Source of the DNA: Sulfitobacter mediterraneus
Lineage (GTDB): Bacteria > Pseudomonadota > Alphaproteobacteria > Rhodobacterales > Rhodobacteraceae
Assembly (NCBI RefSeq): GCF_016801775.1
Contig: NZ_CP069004.1
Coordinates: 1,550,001-1,614,000, forward strand
Direction of reading: 5' to 3'
Length of the DNA stretch: 64,000 nt
Part shown: positions 1 through 9,169 of the stretch, one piece after another
How the letters are laid out: each line of letters starts with the position of its first letter
Position numbering within the stretch: the first letter of the stretch is position 1
Notes under the pieces: generated by a model
What the model was told of the DNA's origin: nothing
Seen by the model: only the letters and a program-made list of their open reading frames with translations
Database searches by the model: none
Program-made: the position numbers and the translations under genes

Positions 1-657
1 AACACCGCGCCCGACGCATCCGGCTCTGACTTTGCCTTCGGAACGGCAACGCTCGGCTATGGGTTCAAGCGCATCAACTTTGAACGCAAGGGCGAATTTA
101 CCTTTGACGGCGAGCTGGGCCAATCCTGGTATGGCGGATCACGTTACGCCAGCTATTTGCGCGGCGCGGCCTTTCAGGCCTACAGCCCCAGCCGCACAAA
201 AAGATACCGCTTTGGCGTTGATGTTGAACGACAATTCGGCCAAGCCACGCCGGACGTTGACAGCCTTGCCCTGCGGGGCAGCCTGACCCAGCGGCTCAAA
301 TCCGGCGATACGCTTTATCTTGGGCTGAGCGCGGAAACCACGCATTCCGTCGAAAAGGATGCCGAATACAGTGAGGTTGAGCTGCGCTCAGGCTATGTCA
401 TGCGCAAGCCAATCATGGGGGCGGACGTGCAATTTGGCCTTGGTGCCGCCTATCGCGATTATGACGTGTCCCGACATTCGGCGGATGGCCGACAGGATCG
501 CAAGATTTTTGCTGATGTCACCGCAACCTTCCGGCAGATCGACTATTACGGATTTAACCCCTCCGTGACCCTCAGCGCGTCAAAAACCGACAGCAACATT
601 GGCCTTTATGATGTGAACCGCATCGGGCTCAGCATCGGGATCAAATCCGCTTTCTAA
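1..657 (+). CDS. Surface lipoprotein assembly modifier (Slam/DUF560)-like outer-membrane barrel, C-terminal part
   Basis: The frame is open from the first base, so the N-terminus lies outside the window. The visible 218 residues alternate polar and apolar positions like amphipathic beta strands and finish in a terminal Phe (GIKSAF), the usual outer-membrane beta-signal. The last strands carry YYGFNPSVTLS and SNIGLYDVNRIGL, which resemble the end of the DUF560/Slam barrel. Slam proteins carry TPR repeats in the periplasm plus a barrel and move lipoproteins to the cell surface. The TPR part is not visible, so a related barrel family remains possible. No client lipoprotein follows; the next gene is gloA. 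Confidence 0.65.
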   Translation, partial: NTAPDASGSDFAFGTATLGYGFKRINFERKGEFTFDGELGQSWYGGSRYASYLRGAAFQAYSPSRTKRYRFGVDVERQFGQATPDVDSLALRGSLTQRLKSGDTLYLGLSAETTHSVEKDAEYSEVELRSGYVMRKPIMGADVQFGLGAAYRDYDVSRHSADGRQDRKIFADVTATFRQIDYYGFNPSVTLSASKTDSNIGLYDVNRIGLSIGIKSAF

Positions 658-754
658 TCCAAAAATCCCAGACGCTCAAAATCCCGCGAGGCGCTGGAAT
701 GCGCGGCGGGCTGTGCTAAGTTGCAGCCAACGCAGTGCAACAAAGGACCACAGC

Positions 755-1189
755 ATGCCAATCAAATACCTGCACACGATGGTGCGCGTGAAGGATCTGG
801 AAAAATCCATCGCATTCTACGAACTTCTCGGGCTTGTTGAACGCCGCCGCATAGAAAATGAAGGCGGGCGTTTTACCCTCGTTTTCCTGTGCCCTCCGGG
901 TCAGGCGGATGGTCATGCGGATGTGGAACTGACCTACAACTGGGATGGTGACGATGAACTGCCATCCGACAGCCGCCATTTCGGCCATCTGGCCTATACC
1001 GTGGATGACATCTATGCCACCTGCCGCCACTTGCAGGAAAACGGCATCACCATCAACCGCCCGCCCCGCGATGGCCGCATGGCCTTTGTCCGCTCTCCCG
1101 ACAATATCTCTATCGAATTGTTGCAAGAGGGCGATGCACAGGCCCCCGCCGAGCCTTGGGCCAGCATGGAAAACACAGGCCATTGGTAA
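755..1189 (+). CDS. gloA: Lactoylglutathione lyase (glyoxalase I)
   Basis: A 144-residue VOC-fold protein of typical GloA length. It converts the hemithioacetal of methylglyoxal and glutathione to S-lactoylglutathione in the cytoplasm. The four metal ligands expected for GloA are present: His7 (LHTMVRV), Glu58 (DVELTYN), His78 (HFGHLAY) and Glu121 (SIELLQ). The ATG at 755 is preferred over an upstream TTG because the VOC domain begins right at MPIKYLHTMVRV. The stop codon overlaps the likely TTG start of the following DUF1194 gene, suggesting co-transcription. Confidence 0.93.
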   Translation: MPIKYLHTMVRVKDLEKSIAFYELLGLVERRRIENEGGRFTLVFLCPPGQADGHADVELTYNWDGDDELPSDSRHFGHLAYTVDDIYATCRHLQENGITINRPPRDGRMAFVRSPDNISIELLQEGDAQAPAEPWASMENTGHW

Positions 1190-1899
1190 AACGGCTGGCC
1201 TCTGTTGCGGCGCTGGCCTTGGCCGCCGCTGCCCCGGCGGAGGCCGCCAATTGCCGTCTGGCGCTTTTGCTTGCGCTGGATGTCTCCAGTTCTGTCGATC
1301 CGGTTGAGGATCGTTTGCAGCGCGGCGGCCTTGTTGCCGCGCTGACGTCGCCCGAAGTGCAGCGCGCCTTTTTCGCCGCAGATCAAAAGGTTGCACTGTC
1401 CGTTTATGAATGGTCGGGCCGCTACAATCAGGAAGTTTTGCTGGATTGGACGATGATTGACGATCTCGAAACCCTCGTGAACACCGCCGAGATCATCGCA
1501 AACAGCACCCGCAGCCATAATGAGTTTCCAACTGCGATGGGCTATGCTTTGGGGCACGGGGCCAAGCTGCTGCAAGCTGCGCCCGATTGTTTGCGCAAGA
1601 CCCTTGATATGGCCGGTGACGGGCAAAACAACGAAGGGTTCGGCCCGCAAGCCGCCTATCGCGAGTTCCCGTTTGAAGAGGTGACGGTGAACGGTCTGGT
1701 GGTGAATGCCGCCGACTTTGAAGGTGAGGTTGGGTTGATCGCCTTTTACCGCGCTGAGGTTTTGCATGGACCGGGGGCGTTCTTGGTGATTGCCGACGGT
1801 TTCGAGGATTATGAACGTGCCATGCGGCAAAAGCTGGAGCGTGAGTTGACCCCGCCCGCCATTGGCGCTTTGCCGCGGCCTGCTGGATCAGCGGGATGA
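1183..1899 (+). CDS. DUF1194 protein (VWA-like, exported), first of a tandem pair
   Basis: About 238 residues with an N-terminal signal peptide (VKRLASVAALALAAAAPAEA) and a von Willebrand A-like fold. The metal-ion-dependent adhesion site motif DVSSS is at about residues 33-37 and a second conserved block, AGDGQNNEG, lies in the middle. The start is uncertain: TTG at 1183, beside the gloA stop, puts the signal peptide at the very N-terminus; TTG at 1156 is an alternative. The stop codon overlaps the ATG of the second DUF1194 gene (ATGA). The family is common in Rhodobacterales and has no established function; a periplasmic binding or scaffold role is inference. Confidence 0.8.
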   Translation: MVKRLASVAALALAAAAPAEAANCRLALLLALDVSSSVDPVEDRLQRGGLVAALTSPEVQRAFFAADQKVALSVYEWSGRYNQEVLLDWTMIDDLETLVNTAEIIANSTRSHNEFPTAMGYALGHGAKLLQAAPDCLRKTLDMAGDGQNNEGFGPQAAYREFPFEEVTVNGLVVNAADFEGEVGLIAFYRAEVLHGPGAFLVIADGFEDYERAMRQKLERELTPPAIGALPRPAGSAG

Positions 1900-2624
1900 T
1901 CCGCGCCGCGCTGCTGGCGCTTGCGCTTTCCGTGGCCGCGACCAACGCAACGGCGGCCTGCCGGCAGGCTTTGGCGCTTGGGCTTGATGTTTCCGGATCG
2001 GTCGATGCCAAGGAATATCGGGCGCAACTGGACGGGCTGGCATCGGCGCTGAATGATCCGGAGGTCCGCGCCAAGGTGCTGCAAATGCCTTCCGCCCCCG
2101 TCCGTCTGCTTGTCTATGAATGGAGCGGCCCAGCCGATCAACATGTGCTCCTGCCTTGGTCCGTGCTGGATCAGCCTCCCGCACTGGATATCGCGATCGA
2201 GACCCTGCGCCAGACCCGCCGCCGCAACGCCACCCCTGGCACCGCCCTAGGTGTGGCGATGACCTTTGGCGCGCAACTCTTGGCGCAGCAACCGGATTGC
2301 TGGAAACGGACCTTGGACATCTCCGGAGATGGCAAATCCAACCTTGGCCCCCGTCCCCGTGACGTGAATGACCAAATTGAACGCAGCGGCATCACTATCA
2401 ACGGGCTGGTCATTGGTGCAGACGCCCCGAATATGGGCGATCTCAGGCAGGCGGAAATATCAGAATTGTCCGCTTACTACAGCGCCGAAGTGATCCTTGG
2501 CCCGGATGCCTTTGTTCAAACCGCGCTGGGTTATAACCAATACACCGACGCGATGAAACGCAAGTTGCTGCGCGAGTTGGAAGGGCTGGTCCTGTCCTAC
2601 CTGCCGCCCCAGCCTGACCGCTAG
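1896..2624 (+). CDS. DUF1194 protein (VWA-like, exported), second of a tandem pair
   Basis: A 242-residue paralogue of the preceding gene. It has a signal peptide (MIRAALLALALSVAATNATA), the MIDAS motif DVSGS at residues 31-35, the shared blocks VYEWSG and SGDGKSN, and the same C-terminal layout (YTDAMKRKLLREL). Its ATG overlaps the previous stop by four bases, so translation is probably coupled. It converges on the MarR gene and the two stop codons overlap (CTAG region at 2621-2624). Two paired, coupled copies suggest they work together, but the function is unknown. Confidence 0.82.
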   Translation: MIRAALLALALSVAATNATAACRQALALGLDVSGSVDAKEYRAQLDGLASALNDPEVRAKVLQMPSAPVRLLVYEWSGPADQHVLLPWSVLDQPPALDIAIETLRQTRRRNATPGTALGVAMTFGAQLLAQQPDCWKRTLDISGDGKSNLGPRPRDVNDQIERSGITINGLVIGADAPNMGDLRQAEISELSAYYSAEVILGPDAFVQTALGYNQYTDAMKRKLLRELEGLVLSYLPPQPDR

Positions 2625-3121
2625 TAGATATAGCGGATCTGATCCGTCCAGTACCGTTCCATCCGTTTGAGAGAAACCGTGATCTCGGACACGCCCGCAG
2701 GGCCAAGCACACCTTTGTCCTCAAGCCCGTCCGCATGCCGCGCAAACAGTTCTGCCACGACGTCGCGAATGTGGCGGCCCTTTTCGGTAAGGCGCACCCG
2801 CACGGAACGGCGATCGATCTCGCAGCGTTGATGGTGCATGAACCCCATCTCCACCAGTTTTTTCAGGTTGTAGCTGACGTTGCTGCCTTGGTAATAGCCG
2901 CGGCTTTTCAACTCGCCGGCGGTCACCTCATTGTCGCCAATGTTAAACAGCAACAGCGCCTGCACTGCGTTGATTTCCAAGACGCCGACCCGCTCAAACT
3001 CGTCCTTGATCACGTCAAGCAGCAGCCTGTGAAGCCGCTCAACCAAAGACAGGGCCTCTAGATAGCCCACCATAAAGCCTGATTCATTGGCAGCGCCGGT
3101 GACGGATTGTTGAATGCTCAT
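2621..3121 (-). CDS. MarR-family winged-helix regulator, LdtR-like
   Basis: A 166-residue MarR-type regulator. The region around residues 20-120 contains the winged helix, with the distinctive runs INAVQALLLFNIGDNEVTAGELK and SYNLKKLVEMG followed by a wing with CEIDRRSVRVRLTEKG. These strongly recall LdtR of alphaproteobacteria, which controls L,D-transpeptidase and osmotic-stress genes; that assignment is from memory of the family. The gene stands alone, convergent with the DUF1194 pair. Upstream lie an A-run (about 3158-3165) and a long inverted repeat that probably ends the sdhE transcript. Confidence 0.82.
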   Translation of the reverse strand: MSIQQSVTGAANESGFMVGYLEALSLVERLHRLLLDVIKDEFERVGVLEINAVQALLLFNIGDNEVTAGELKSRGYYQGSNVSYNLKKLVEMGFMHHQRCEIDRRSVRVRLTEKGRHIRDVVAELFARHADGLEDKGVLGPAGVSEITVSLKRMERYWTDQIRYIY

Positions 3122-3179
3122 TTGTTTCTCCGACTCAATGTGTTGCCACAGAAAATGGGAAAAAAAAGCAGAATAATTC

Positions 3180-3250
3180 GTTAAACCCTGAAACAGCTTC
3201 GAAGGGCGGCCAAAACAGCGGCCCTCCGGTGTGGGCCGTTTGGGTTAAAC
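3180..3250. terminator. Long inverted repeat downstream of sdhE, possible terminator
   Basis: GTTAAACCC at 3180-3188 pairs with GGGTTAAAC at 3242-3250. The stem extends inward by AAAC/GTTT across a 2-nt TG bulge. Inside sits a GC-rich hairpin, CGGCCC (3219-3224) with GGGCCG (3233-3238). The sdhE stop codon lies in the right arm. On the minus strand a T-run follows about 15 nt after the stem, so termination is plausible but not textbook. Confidence 0.4.
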
Positions 3251-3523
3251 CTGTCCGACAGGTTGATCCGCGATGCGGCTTTGAATGCGGGCAATCAGAT
3301 CGGAATATCGTTCCGGTACAACGACTTGCCCTGTGACCCATTGATAAAGGTCATGGTCGTTCTCGTTCAGCATATCGTCATAAAGCGTCAAACCGGCGTC
3401 ATCCATCGCCTCAAGATGATCACCCGCAAAGGCCGAAAGGATCAAATCCATTTCTTTGATCCCCCGGCGCATCGACCGCATGTGCAGGCGTTTGACCTTA
3501 TGCGCCCGCAGCTCTTCAGCCAT
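3245..3523 (-). CDS. sdhE: Succinate dehydrogenase assembly factor 2 family (SdhE)
   Basis: A 92-residue protein of the SdhE/Sdh5 family, which promotes covalent FAD attachment to the SDH flavoprotein. The signature RGxxExD is present as RRGIKEMD (R20-G21, E24, D26), and the later part (LYDDMLNENDHDLYQWVTGQ) matches the five-helix fold. The ATG at 3523 overlaps the end of the upstream XRE gene by 8 nt, so the two are co-transcribed. No sdh genes are near, which is normal for alphaproteobacteria. Confidence 0.9.
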   Translation of the reverse strand: MAEELRAHKVKRLHMRSMRRGIKEMDLILSAFAGDHLEAMDDAGLTLYDDMLNENDHDLYQWVTGQVVVPERYSDLIARIQSRIADQPVGQV

Positions 3524-3914
3524 GGGTCGCATCCTCAAGCATCTTGCGCACGCGTTTTTCCAGACGGCCCATCGCCTCGGCCCGTTTTTGCATCTCAATG
3601 CGCATATCGCGGATTTCTGCCAGAATCTCACTCAGATCGCTGTTGTGCGGGGTGATGATGTCCGGATTGTCCAGCCCTTCCCCCTCGCCATTGATCAGCC
3701 ACATCATCGATACATTCAGCAACCCTGCCAACATCGACAGCCGGTTCGCGCGCGGCTCGGACACGTCGTCCTCCCAACTGCGCAATGTGGATTGTTTGAC
3801 GCCAAGCCGCTTCGCCAGAACCGCCTGTGTCATGCCCGCCATTTCGCGCGCCGCTGCAACGCGATCTCCAAAGGTCGCCGCCTCCGGTCCATACCAGTCT
3901 GCTGTCTCAGTCAT
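3516..3914 (-). CDS. XRE-family helix-turn-helix regulator upstream of sdhE
   Basis: A 132-residue protein with an N-terminal Cro/C1-type HTH (about residues 17-75: REMAGMTQAVLAKRLGVKQSTLRSWEDD) and a charged, coiled-coil-like tail (EILAEIRDMRIEMQKRAEAMGRLEKRV). Two in-frame ATGs lie 9 nt apart. The second (3914) is chosen because GAGGAG sits 9 nt before it but directly abuts the first. It overlaps sdhE by 8 nt. Its target is not evident; autoregulation of this two-gene operon is a reasonable guess. Confidence 0.85.
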   Translation of the reverse strand: MTETADWYGPEAATFGDRVAAAREMAGMTQAVLAKRLGVKQSTLRSWEDDVSEPRANRLSMLAGLLNVSMMWLINGEGEGLDNPDIITPHNSDLSEILAEIRDMRIEMQKRAEAMGRLEKRVRKMLEDATHG

Positions 3915-3983
3915 CGTTAACATCTCCTCGATCTTTGCATTCTCACCAATGTCGCTTGATCGGTGCGGGGGTGGCCCCTATGA

Positions 3984-5219
<1,236 letters not shown>

Positions 5220-5229
5220 AAGGGGCAAC

Positions 5230-5634
5230 ATGGCGGCAGAGTTACCTGAGTATTATTTCCGGGTCCGCGAGAATGGCGCGGCGGTTTTCCGTGTGGACAC
5301 AGAGAACCGCCACCGCCGCATCGAGATGGACCAAATCGCCGTCGTGAACATCCGCAACGGGGCCATCAAACCCCATGGTGAATATGTGCTGACCGACGCG
5401 GATCTGGCACATATCCAAAGCTGGATGGAAGACCGCAATCAGGTTCTGGCCCACCGCGACATCGACGACATTCACCGCGCCGTCGACTACATGAACCTCA
5501 CCACGCAATGGGTGCAATCCAAGGCTACCGACGAACAGCTCGACGCGGTCACTGATGGTCTGCTTCTGGCGATGCACGATCTGCGCAGCACATTGGTGCG
5601 CAAAAAGGCGGACCGCCTGATCAACAAAGACTAG
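5230..5634 (+). CDS. Conserved hypothetical protein downstream of aatA
   Basis: A 134-residue soluble, probably cytoplasmic protein with no signal peptide or membrane segment. The N-terminal half (EYYFRVRENGAAVFRVD, RRIEMDQIAVVNIRNG) looks like a small beta domain; the C-terminal half is helical and charged. I do not recognise a characterised family. It lies 10 nt after aatA with AAAGGGG before its ATG and is likely co-transcribed. It is convergent with the EamA gene, with only four bases between them. Confidence 0.8.
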   Translation: MAAELPEYYFRVRENGAAVFRVDTENRHRRIEMDQIAVVNIRNGAIKPHGEYVLTDADLAHIQSWMEDRNQVLAHRDIDDIHRAVDYMNLTTQWVQSKATDEQLDAVTDGLLLAMHDLRSTLVRKKADRLINKD

Positions 5635-5638
5635 CCGT

Positions 5639-6487
5639 CTAAGCCCTGCGTCGCTGCGACCAGATCACCGCCGCAAATATCACCACTCCGCCCAGCAGAA
5701 CCTGCGGCTTTGGCACTTCTGACAGCAATGCAAAGGCCAAAACAGGTGCCAGCGGCATCTCCAACGTCGATAGCAATGCGGTTTCGGCTGATGGCAATCG
5801 CCGCGCCCCTTCCGACAAGGTCACGGAAGCCACAGCAAAGACCAACCCAAAGGCAATGAGCACCGGCATCTCAGCGGCAGGGGTCGCCATCGGATCGCCA
5901 AAGGTTAGGGCCAATGGCAACAACACCACAGAAGAGAGCGCCGCTGGCAAGGCCGCCGTTGCCTCCGGATACATCCGGTAGGCCACCATCACCCCCGCCA
6001 TCATCAAGGTCATGAACAGCGCCAGAAAATCGCCCTTGAGCGCGCCACCGCCAACCGATCCCGACAGGATAACCAAGACTCCGCCAAACGCCGCACCAGA
6101 GGCGATCATCACCCGTCTGCTGGGCGCTTCCTTGATGAAAATCCACGACAGTCCCGCCGCGATGAAGGGCGCTGCGGCATAGATCAGCGCGACATTGGCA
6201 ACGCTGCTGTGTTTGAAGGCCGGAATAAACGCCGCCGTGCCTGCCGCCATCATGCCCGTGATCCAGAAGGCGGGCCAACCGAAGGCCCGCACTTCTGACC
6301 GCAACTGGCCGCGCATCACCAAATAGACCAGCGTGAACCCCGCCGCCGCCAACCCACGCCAGAAGATCACGCCCCAGGCCGCTGTGGTCACCGATTTGGT
6401 AAAGATCCCAGCCCTGGAAAACACCACCGCCGAGATCACCACAAGGAGGATGCCCGCGGTTCGGGTGGTTTGGTCAAATCTATGCAT
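5639..6487 (-). CDS. DMT-superfamily (EamA) permease
   Basis: About 282 residues forming ten hydrophobic helices in two EamA repeats, the usual layout of small-molecule exporters in the inner membrane. The start at 6487 (MHRFDQTTRTAGILL) has AGGA close upstream and puts the first helix right after the N-terminus. The substrate cannot be told from sequence. It is divergent from the WYL regulator at 6592, which may control it. Confidence 0.87.
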   Translation of the reverse strand: MHRFDQTTRTAGILLVVISAVVFSRAGIFTKSVTTAAWGVIFWRGLAAAGFTLVYLVMRGQLRSEVRAFGWPAFWITGMMAAGTAAFIPAFKHSSVANVALIYAAAPFIAAGLSWIFIKEAPSRRVMIASGAAFGGVLVILSGSVGGGALKGDFLALFMTLMMAGVMVAYRMYPEATAALPAALSSVVLLPLALTFGDPMATPAAEMPVLIAFGLVFAVASVTLSEGARRLPSAETALLSTLEMPLAPVLAFALLSEVPKPQVLLGGVVIFAAVIWSQRRRA

Positions 6488-6591
6488 GGGTCTGGTCCTG
6501 CTTATGTGTTGGACCGGGGCCATAGCGCATCACTGCTGCCATCTATGTGTCAGGAGTGTTAGGCTAGACCGCAAATAACCGAAGGCGCCCC

Positions 6592-7275
6592 ATGTCCAAA
6601 TCAACACGGTTCTTTGAAGTCATCCAACTGCTGCGAAGTGCGCGCAAACCCATCCTCGCCCGCGAGATAGCCGCCGCGCTCGAAGTGTCGGTGCGCACGG
6701 TCTATCGTGACATCGCAAGCCTGCAGGCCATGCAAACGCCCATTCTGGGTGAGCCGGGTGTGGGCTATGTGATGCGCAAGGGGTATGATCTGCCGCCGAT
6801 CAATCTGGATGTGGATGAGGCCGAAGCCATCGCAGTGGGCCTCAGCCTGATTGCCCGTACAGGTGATCCCGGTCTGTGGCGGGCGGCAGGTCGGGCGGCC
6901 CGCAAACTGCAAGAGGCCGCACCTGGAACCCGCAAGCTGGTGACGTCGTCATGGGGGGTGGGCAACACCCCCAGCATCGACATCTCGCAAATCCGGCTGG
7001 CCGTCCGACGTGAAAGCAAGCTCAGCATCCGCTACCGCGACGTGGAAGGCCGCGAGACCCGCCGCATCATCTGGCCCCTTGTCATGATCTATTATGTCGA
7101 CAATGCCATGATCGTTGCATGGTGCGAAAAACGCCAAGATCTGCGGCATTTCAGGCTGGACCGGATGACGCATTGTGCCTTCCTTGCGGAGGATTTCAAA
7201 GGCCTGGGTGACGCCTTGATCGCGCAGTGGGAGCAGACCCAGAAACACGACACGGTGTCGACCAAAGACCTTTGA
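6592..7275 (+). CDS. HTH/WYL-domain transcriptional regulator (YafY type)
   Basis: A 227-residue regulator with an N-terminal HTH_11 winged helix (about residues 3-60: EIAAALEVSVRTVYRDIASLQ) and a C-terminal WYL domain (about 135-215: LSIRYRDVEGRETRRIIWPL, then DLRHFRLDRM). WYL domains sense small ligands or nucleotides. It diverges from the EamA permease and is convergent with the MATE gene, 2 nt apart. Control of the permease is inferred from position only. Confidence 0.9.
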   Translation: MSKSTRFFEVIQLLRSARKPILAREIAAALEVSVRTVYRDIASLQAMQTPILGEPGVGYVMRKGYDLPPINLDVDEAEAIAVGLSLIARTGDPGLWRAAGRAARKLQEAAPGTRKLVTSSWGVGNTPSIDISQIRLAVRRESKLSIRYRDVEGRETRRIIWPLVMIYYVDNAMIVAWCEKRQDLRHFRLDRMTHCAFLAEDFKGLGDALIAQWEQTQKHDTVSTKDL

Positions 7276-7277
7276 TA

Positions 7278-8645
7278 TCACGCTGCAACGGGCTGCCCGA
7301 CCTGTTTGATCGTCACCCGCCAGAACCGCAAGTTCAGCAAGATCGCTGCAACACCCAAACCAAGGACCAGACCGGCCCAGACACCGATCCCTTCAAACCC
7401 GAAGGTGAAGCCCAGCAGGTAGGACGCCGGAATGCCCACGACCCAATAGCTGAACGCGGCCATCCACATCGGCACGCTTGTGTCCTGCACCCCGCGCAAA
7501 AGGCCAAGCGCCACCGCCTGTGCCCCGTCGACCAGCTGGAACAGCGCCGCCATTGCCAAAAGGCCCACGCCCACGGCAAGAATCTCAACCCGCGCCGGTT
7601 CGCCCTTTTGCATGAACGCCGAGATCAGCGGCTCTGGCCAGCCGACAAAGCCGATGATGGTCAGCACCGCAAATCCAACAGACATGGCCAGAACAATCTT
7701 GGCACCGCGCCCCATATGATCGACATCTCGCCGCCCATAGGCGTTGCCCGCGCGGATTGTTGCCACGTTGCTGAGGCCCAGATGCACCATGAAGGTGATC
7801 GAAGCGAGCTGCACTGCGATGCCATGCGCGGCCAGTGGAATTGTCCCCAACCAACCCATCATCATCGCCGAAGCGGCAAACAGGCCAACTTCGCTGAGCG
7901 CTGTTAGGCCGATGGGCAGGCCCAGTTTGAACACCCGCGCAAACATCGACGGATCCAGCCGCCACAGGCGCACGAACAACTGGTGCTGCGGCACCACCAC
8001 AAGAATATAGATGAGAATCCCGATCAACGAAACGACCTGCGTGGAAAGCGACGCAATCGCCGCCCCCACAACGCCCAGCTCGGGCGCGCCCCAGTTGCCA
8101 AAGATAAACGCGTAATTCGCAATCGCGTTGAAGATCGCCGCCACGATCGTGATCCAAAAAACCACCTGTGTCCGCTCCAACGCCGCCAGATAGGACTTTA
8201 GCACCATCACGAACAGTGCCGGGATGATCCCCCAGCCCGCGACCTTGAGGTATTGCCCCGCTACAAAGGCCAGATCATCGCCCTGCCCCAGCAGCCGCAA
8301 AACCGGCTCCGCCCAGACCAGAATGGGCATCGCAATCATTGCAAAGATCAACGAAAGCCAGATCCCCATGCGCGTGGCGCGGCGAATGCCCACCTCGTCC
8401 TTTTCAGCCGCAAAGGAGGCCACAAGCGGCATCACCGCCCAGGCGAAGCCCGAGCCGAAAATGAACAACACAAAAAAGAACGTGCTGCCCAACGTCACAG
8501 CGGCCAAAGCCTCGACCGAGAACCAGCCAAGCATGACCGTATCGGTCACGCCAATGGCAATTTGCCCCAGATGCCCACCGATCAACGGCAGACCCAAAGT
8601 AAGAATCGCGCGGACATGGCCGCCATATGTCATAGGTTGTGTCAT
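7278..8645 (-). CDS. MATE-family efflux transporter
   Basis: A 455-residue, twelve-helix inner-membrane exporter of the NorM-like MATE group, driven by Na+ or H+. Seen: the N-terminal LPLIGGHLGQIAIGVTDTVMLG helix typical of MATE, and two homologous six-helix halves (the second beginning about residue 240 with FKLGLPIGLTALSEVGLF). The substrate is unknown; cationic drugs are usual for the family. It is read alone, away from the DUF4260 gene upstream by about 40 nt. Confidence 0.92.
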   Translation of the reverse strand: MTQPMTYGGHVRAILTLGLPLIGGHLGQIAIGVTDTVMLGWFSVEALAAVTLGSTFFFVLFIFGSGFAWAVMPLVASFAAEKDEVGIRRATRMGIWLSLIFAMIAMPILVWAEPVLRLLGQGDDLAFVAGQYLKVAGWGIIPALFVMVLKSYLAALERTQVVFWITIVAAIFNAIANYAFIFGNWGAPELGVVGAAIASLSTQVVSLIGILIYILVVVPQHQLFVRLWRLDPSMFARVFKLGLPIGLTALSEVGLFAASAMMMGWLGTIPLAAHGIAVQLASITFMVHLGLSNVATIRAGNAYGRRDVDHMGRGAKIVLAMSVGFAVLTIIGFVGWPEPLISAFMQKGEPARVEILAVGVGLLAMAALFQLVDGAQAVALGLLRGVQDTSVPMWMAAFSYWVVGIPASYLLGFTFGFEGIGVWAGLVLGLGVAAILLNLRFWRVTIKQVGQPVAA

Positions 8646-8687
8646 GGCCCAGAATTAGGCGCGAATTTTTCAAAGGTGAAGAGGCGG

Positions 8688-9077
8688 TTATACACGGCCC
8701 AAATGCGTGTCTTTGAAGTGACCATTGTACTTAAGTCCATACCCAATGGCCCGGTCGACCCCGATATGCGCGCCCCAGATCAACGCCAGTTCCAGGGCGA
8801 GGGATGACCCCATCCATCCCCCCGTAGCCGCCAGCGCCAGCGGTGTCAGATAACTATGGCCGATGTTATAGCACAAAGCGCCAATCCGGTTGCCGACCAG
8901 ATACCCCAACATGAACAGATCCGGCAGCAGAAAAGCCATAAAATACAGCCACCAACCGCCTTCCATGTAGCGGTAGCTCAGCGTACAAAGCACCGCTACG
9001 GCCGCGCCTTCGCTGCGCAGGATCGCTGGCATATACCAGCTGCGTCCGGCCTTTTTGATCATTTGTGCCTCAGTCAT
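8688..9077 (-). CDS. DUF4260 membrane protein
   Basis: A 129-residue protein with about four hydrophobic helices and the conserved runs WWLYFMAFLLPDLFMLGYLVG and GWMGSSLALELALIWGAHIGVDRAIGYGLKY, typical of DUF4260. The ATG at 9077 is chosen because AAAGGAG lies 6 nt upstream. Function unknown. It is divergent from a LysR regulator whose gene begins about 90 nt away, so it is a likely target of that regulator. Confidence 0.88.
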   Translation of the reverse strand: MTEAQMIKKAGRSWYMPAILRSEGAAVAVLCTLSYRYMEGGWWLYFMAFLLPDLFMLGYLVGNRIGALCYNIGHSYLTPLALAATGGWMGSSLALELALIWGAHIGVDRAIGYGLKYNGHFKDTHLGRV

Positions 9078-9169
9078 TTCATTCTCCTTTTTCGACTTCG
9101 CAAGGATCATCCCTGTGATTACGCCTGAAAGAAATTGTTCAAATGCGTTTACCCAGCTATCATATTTTG

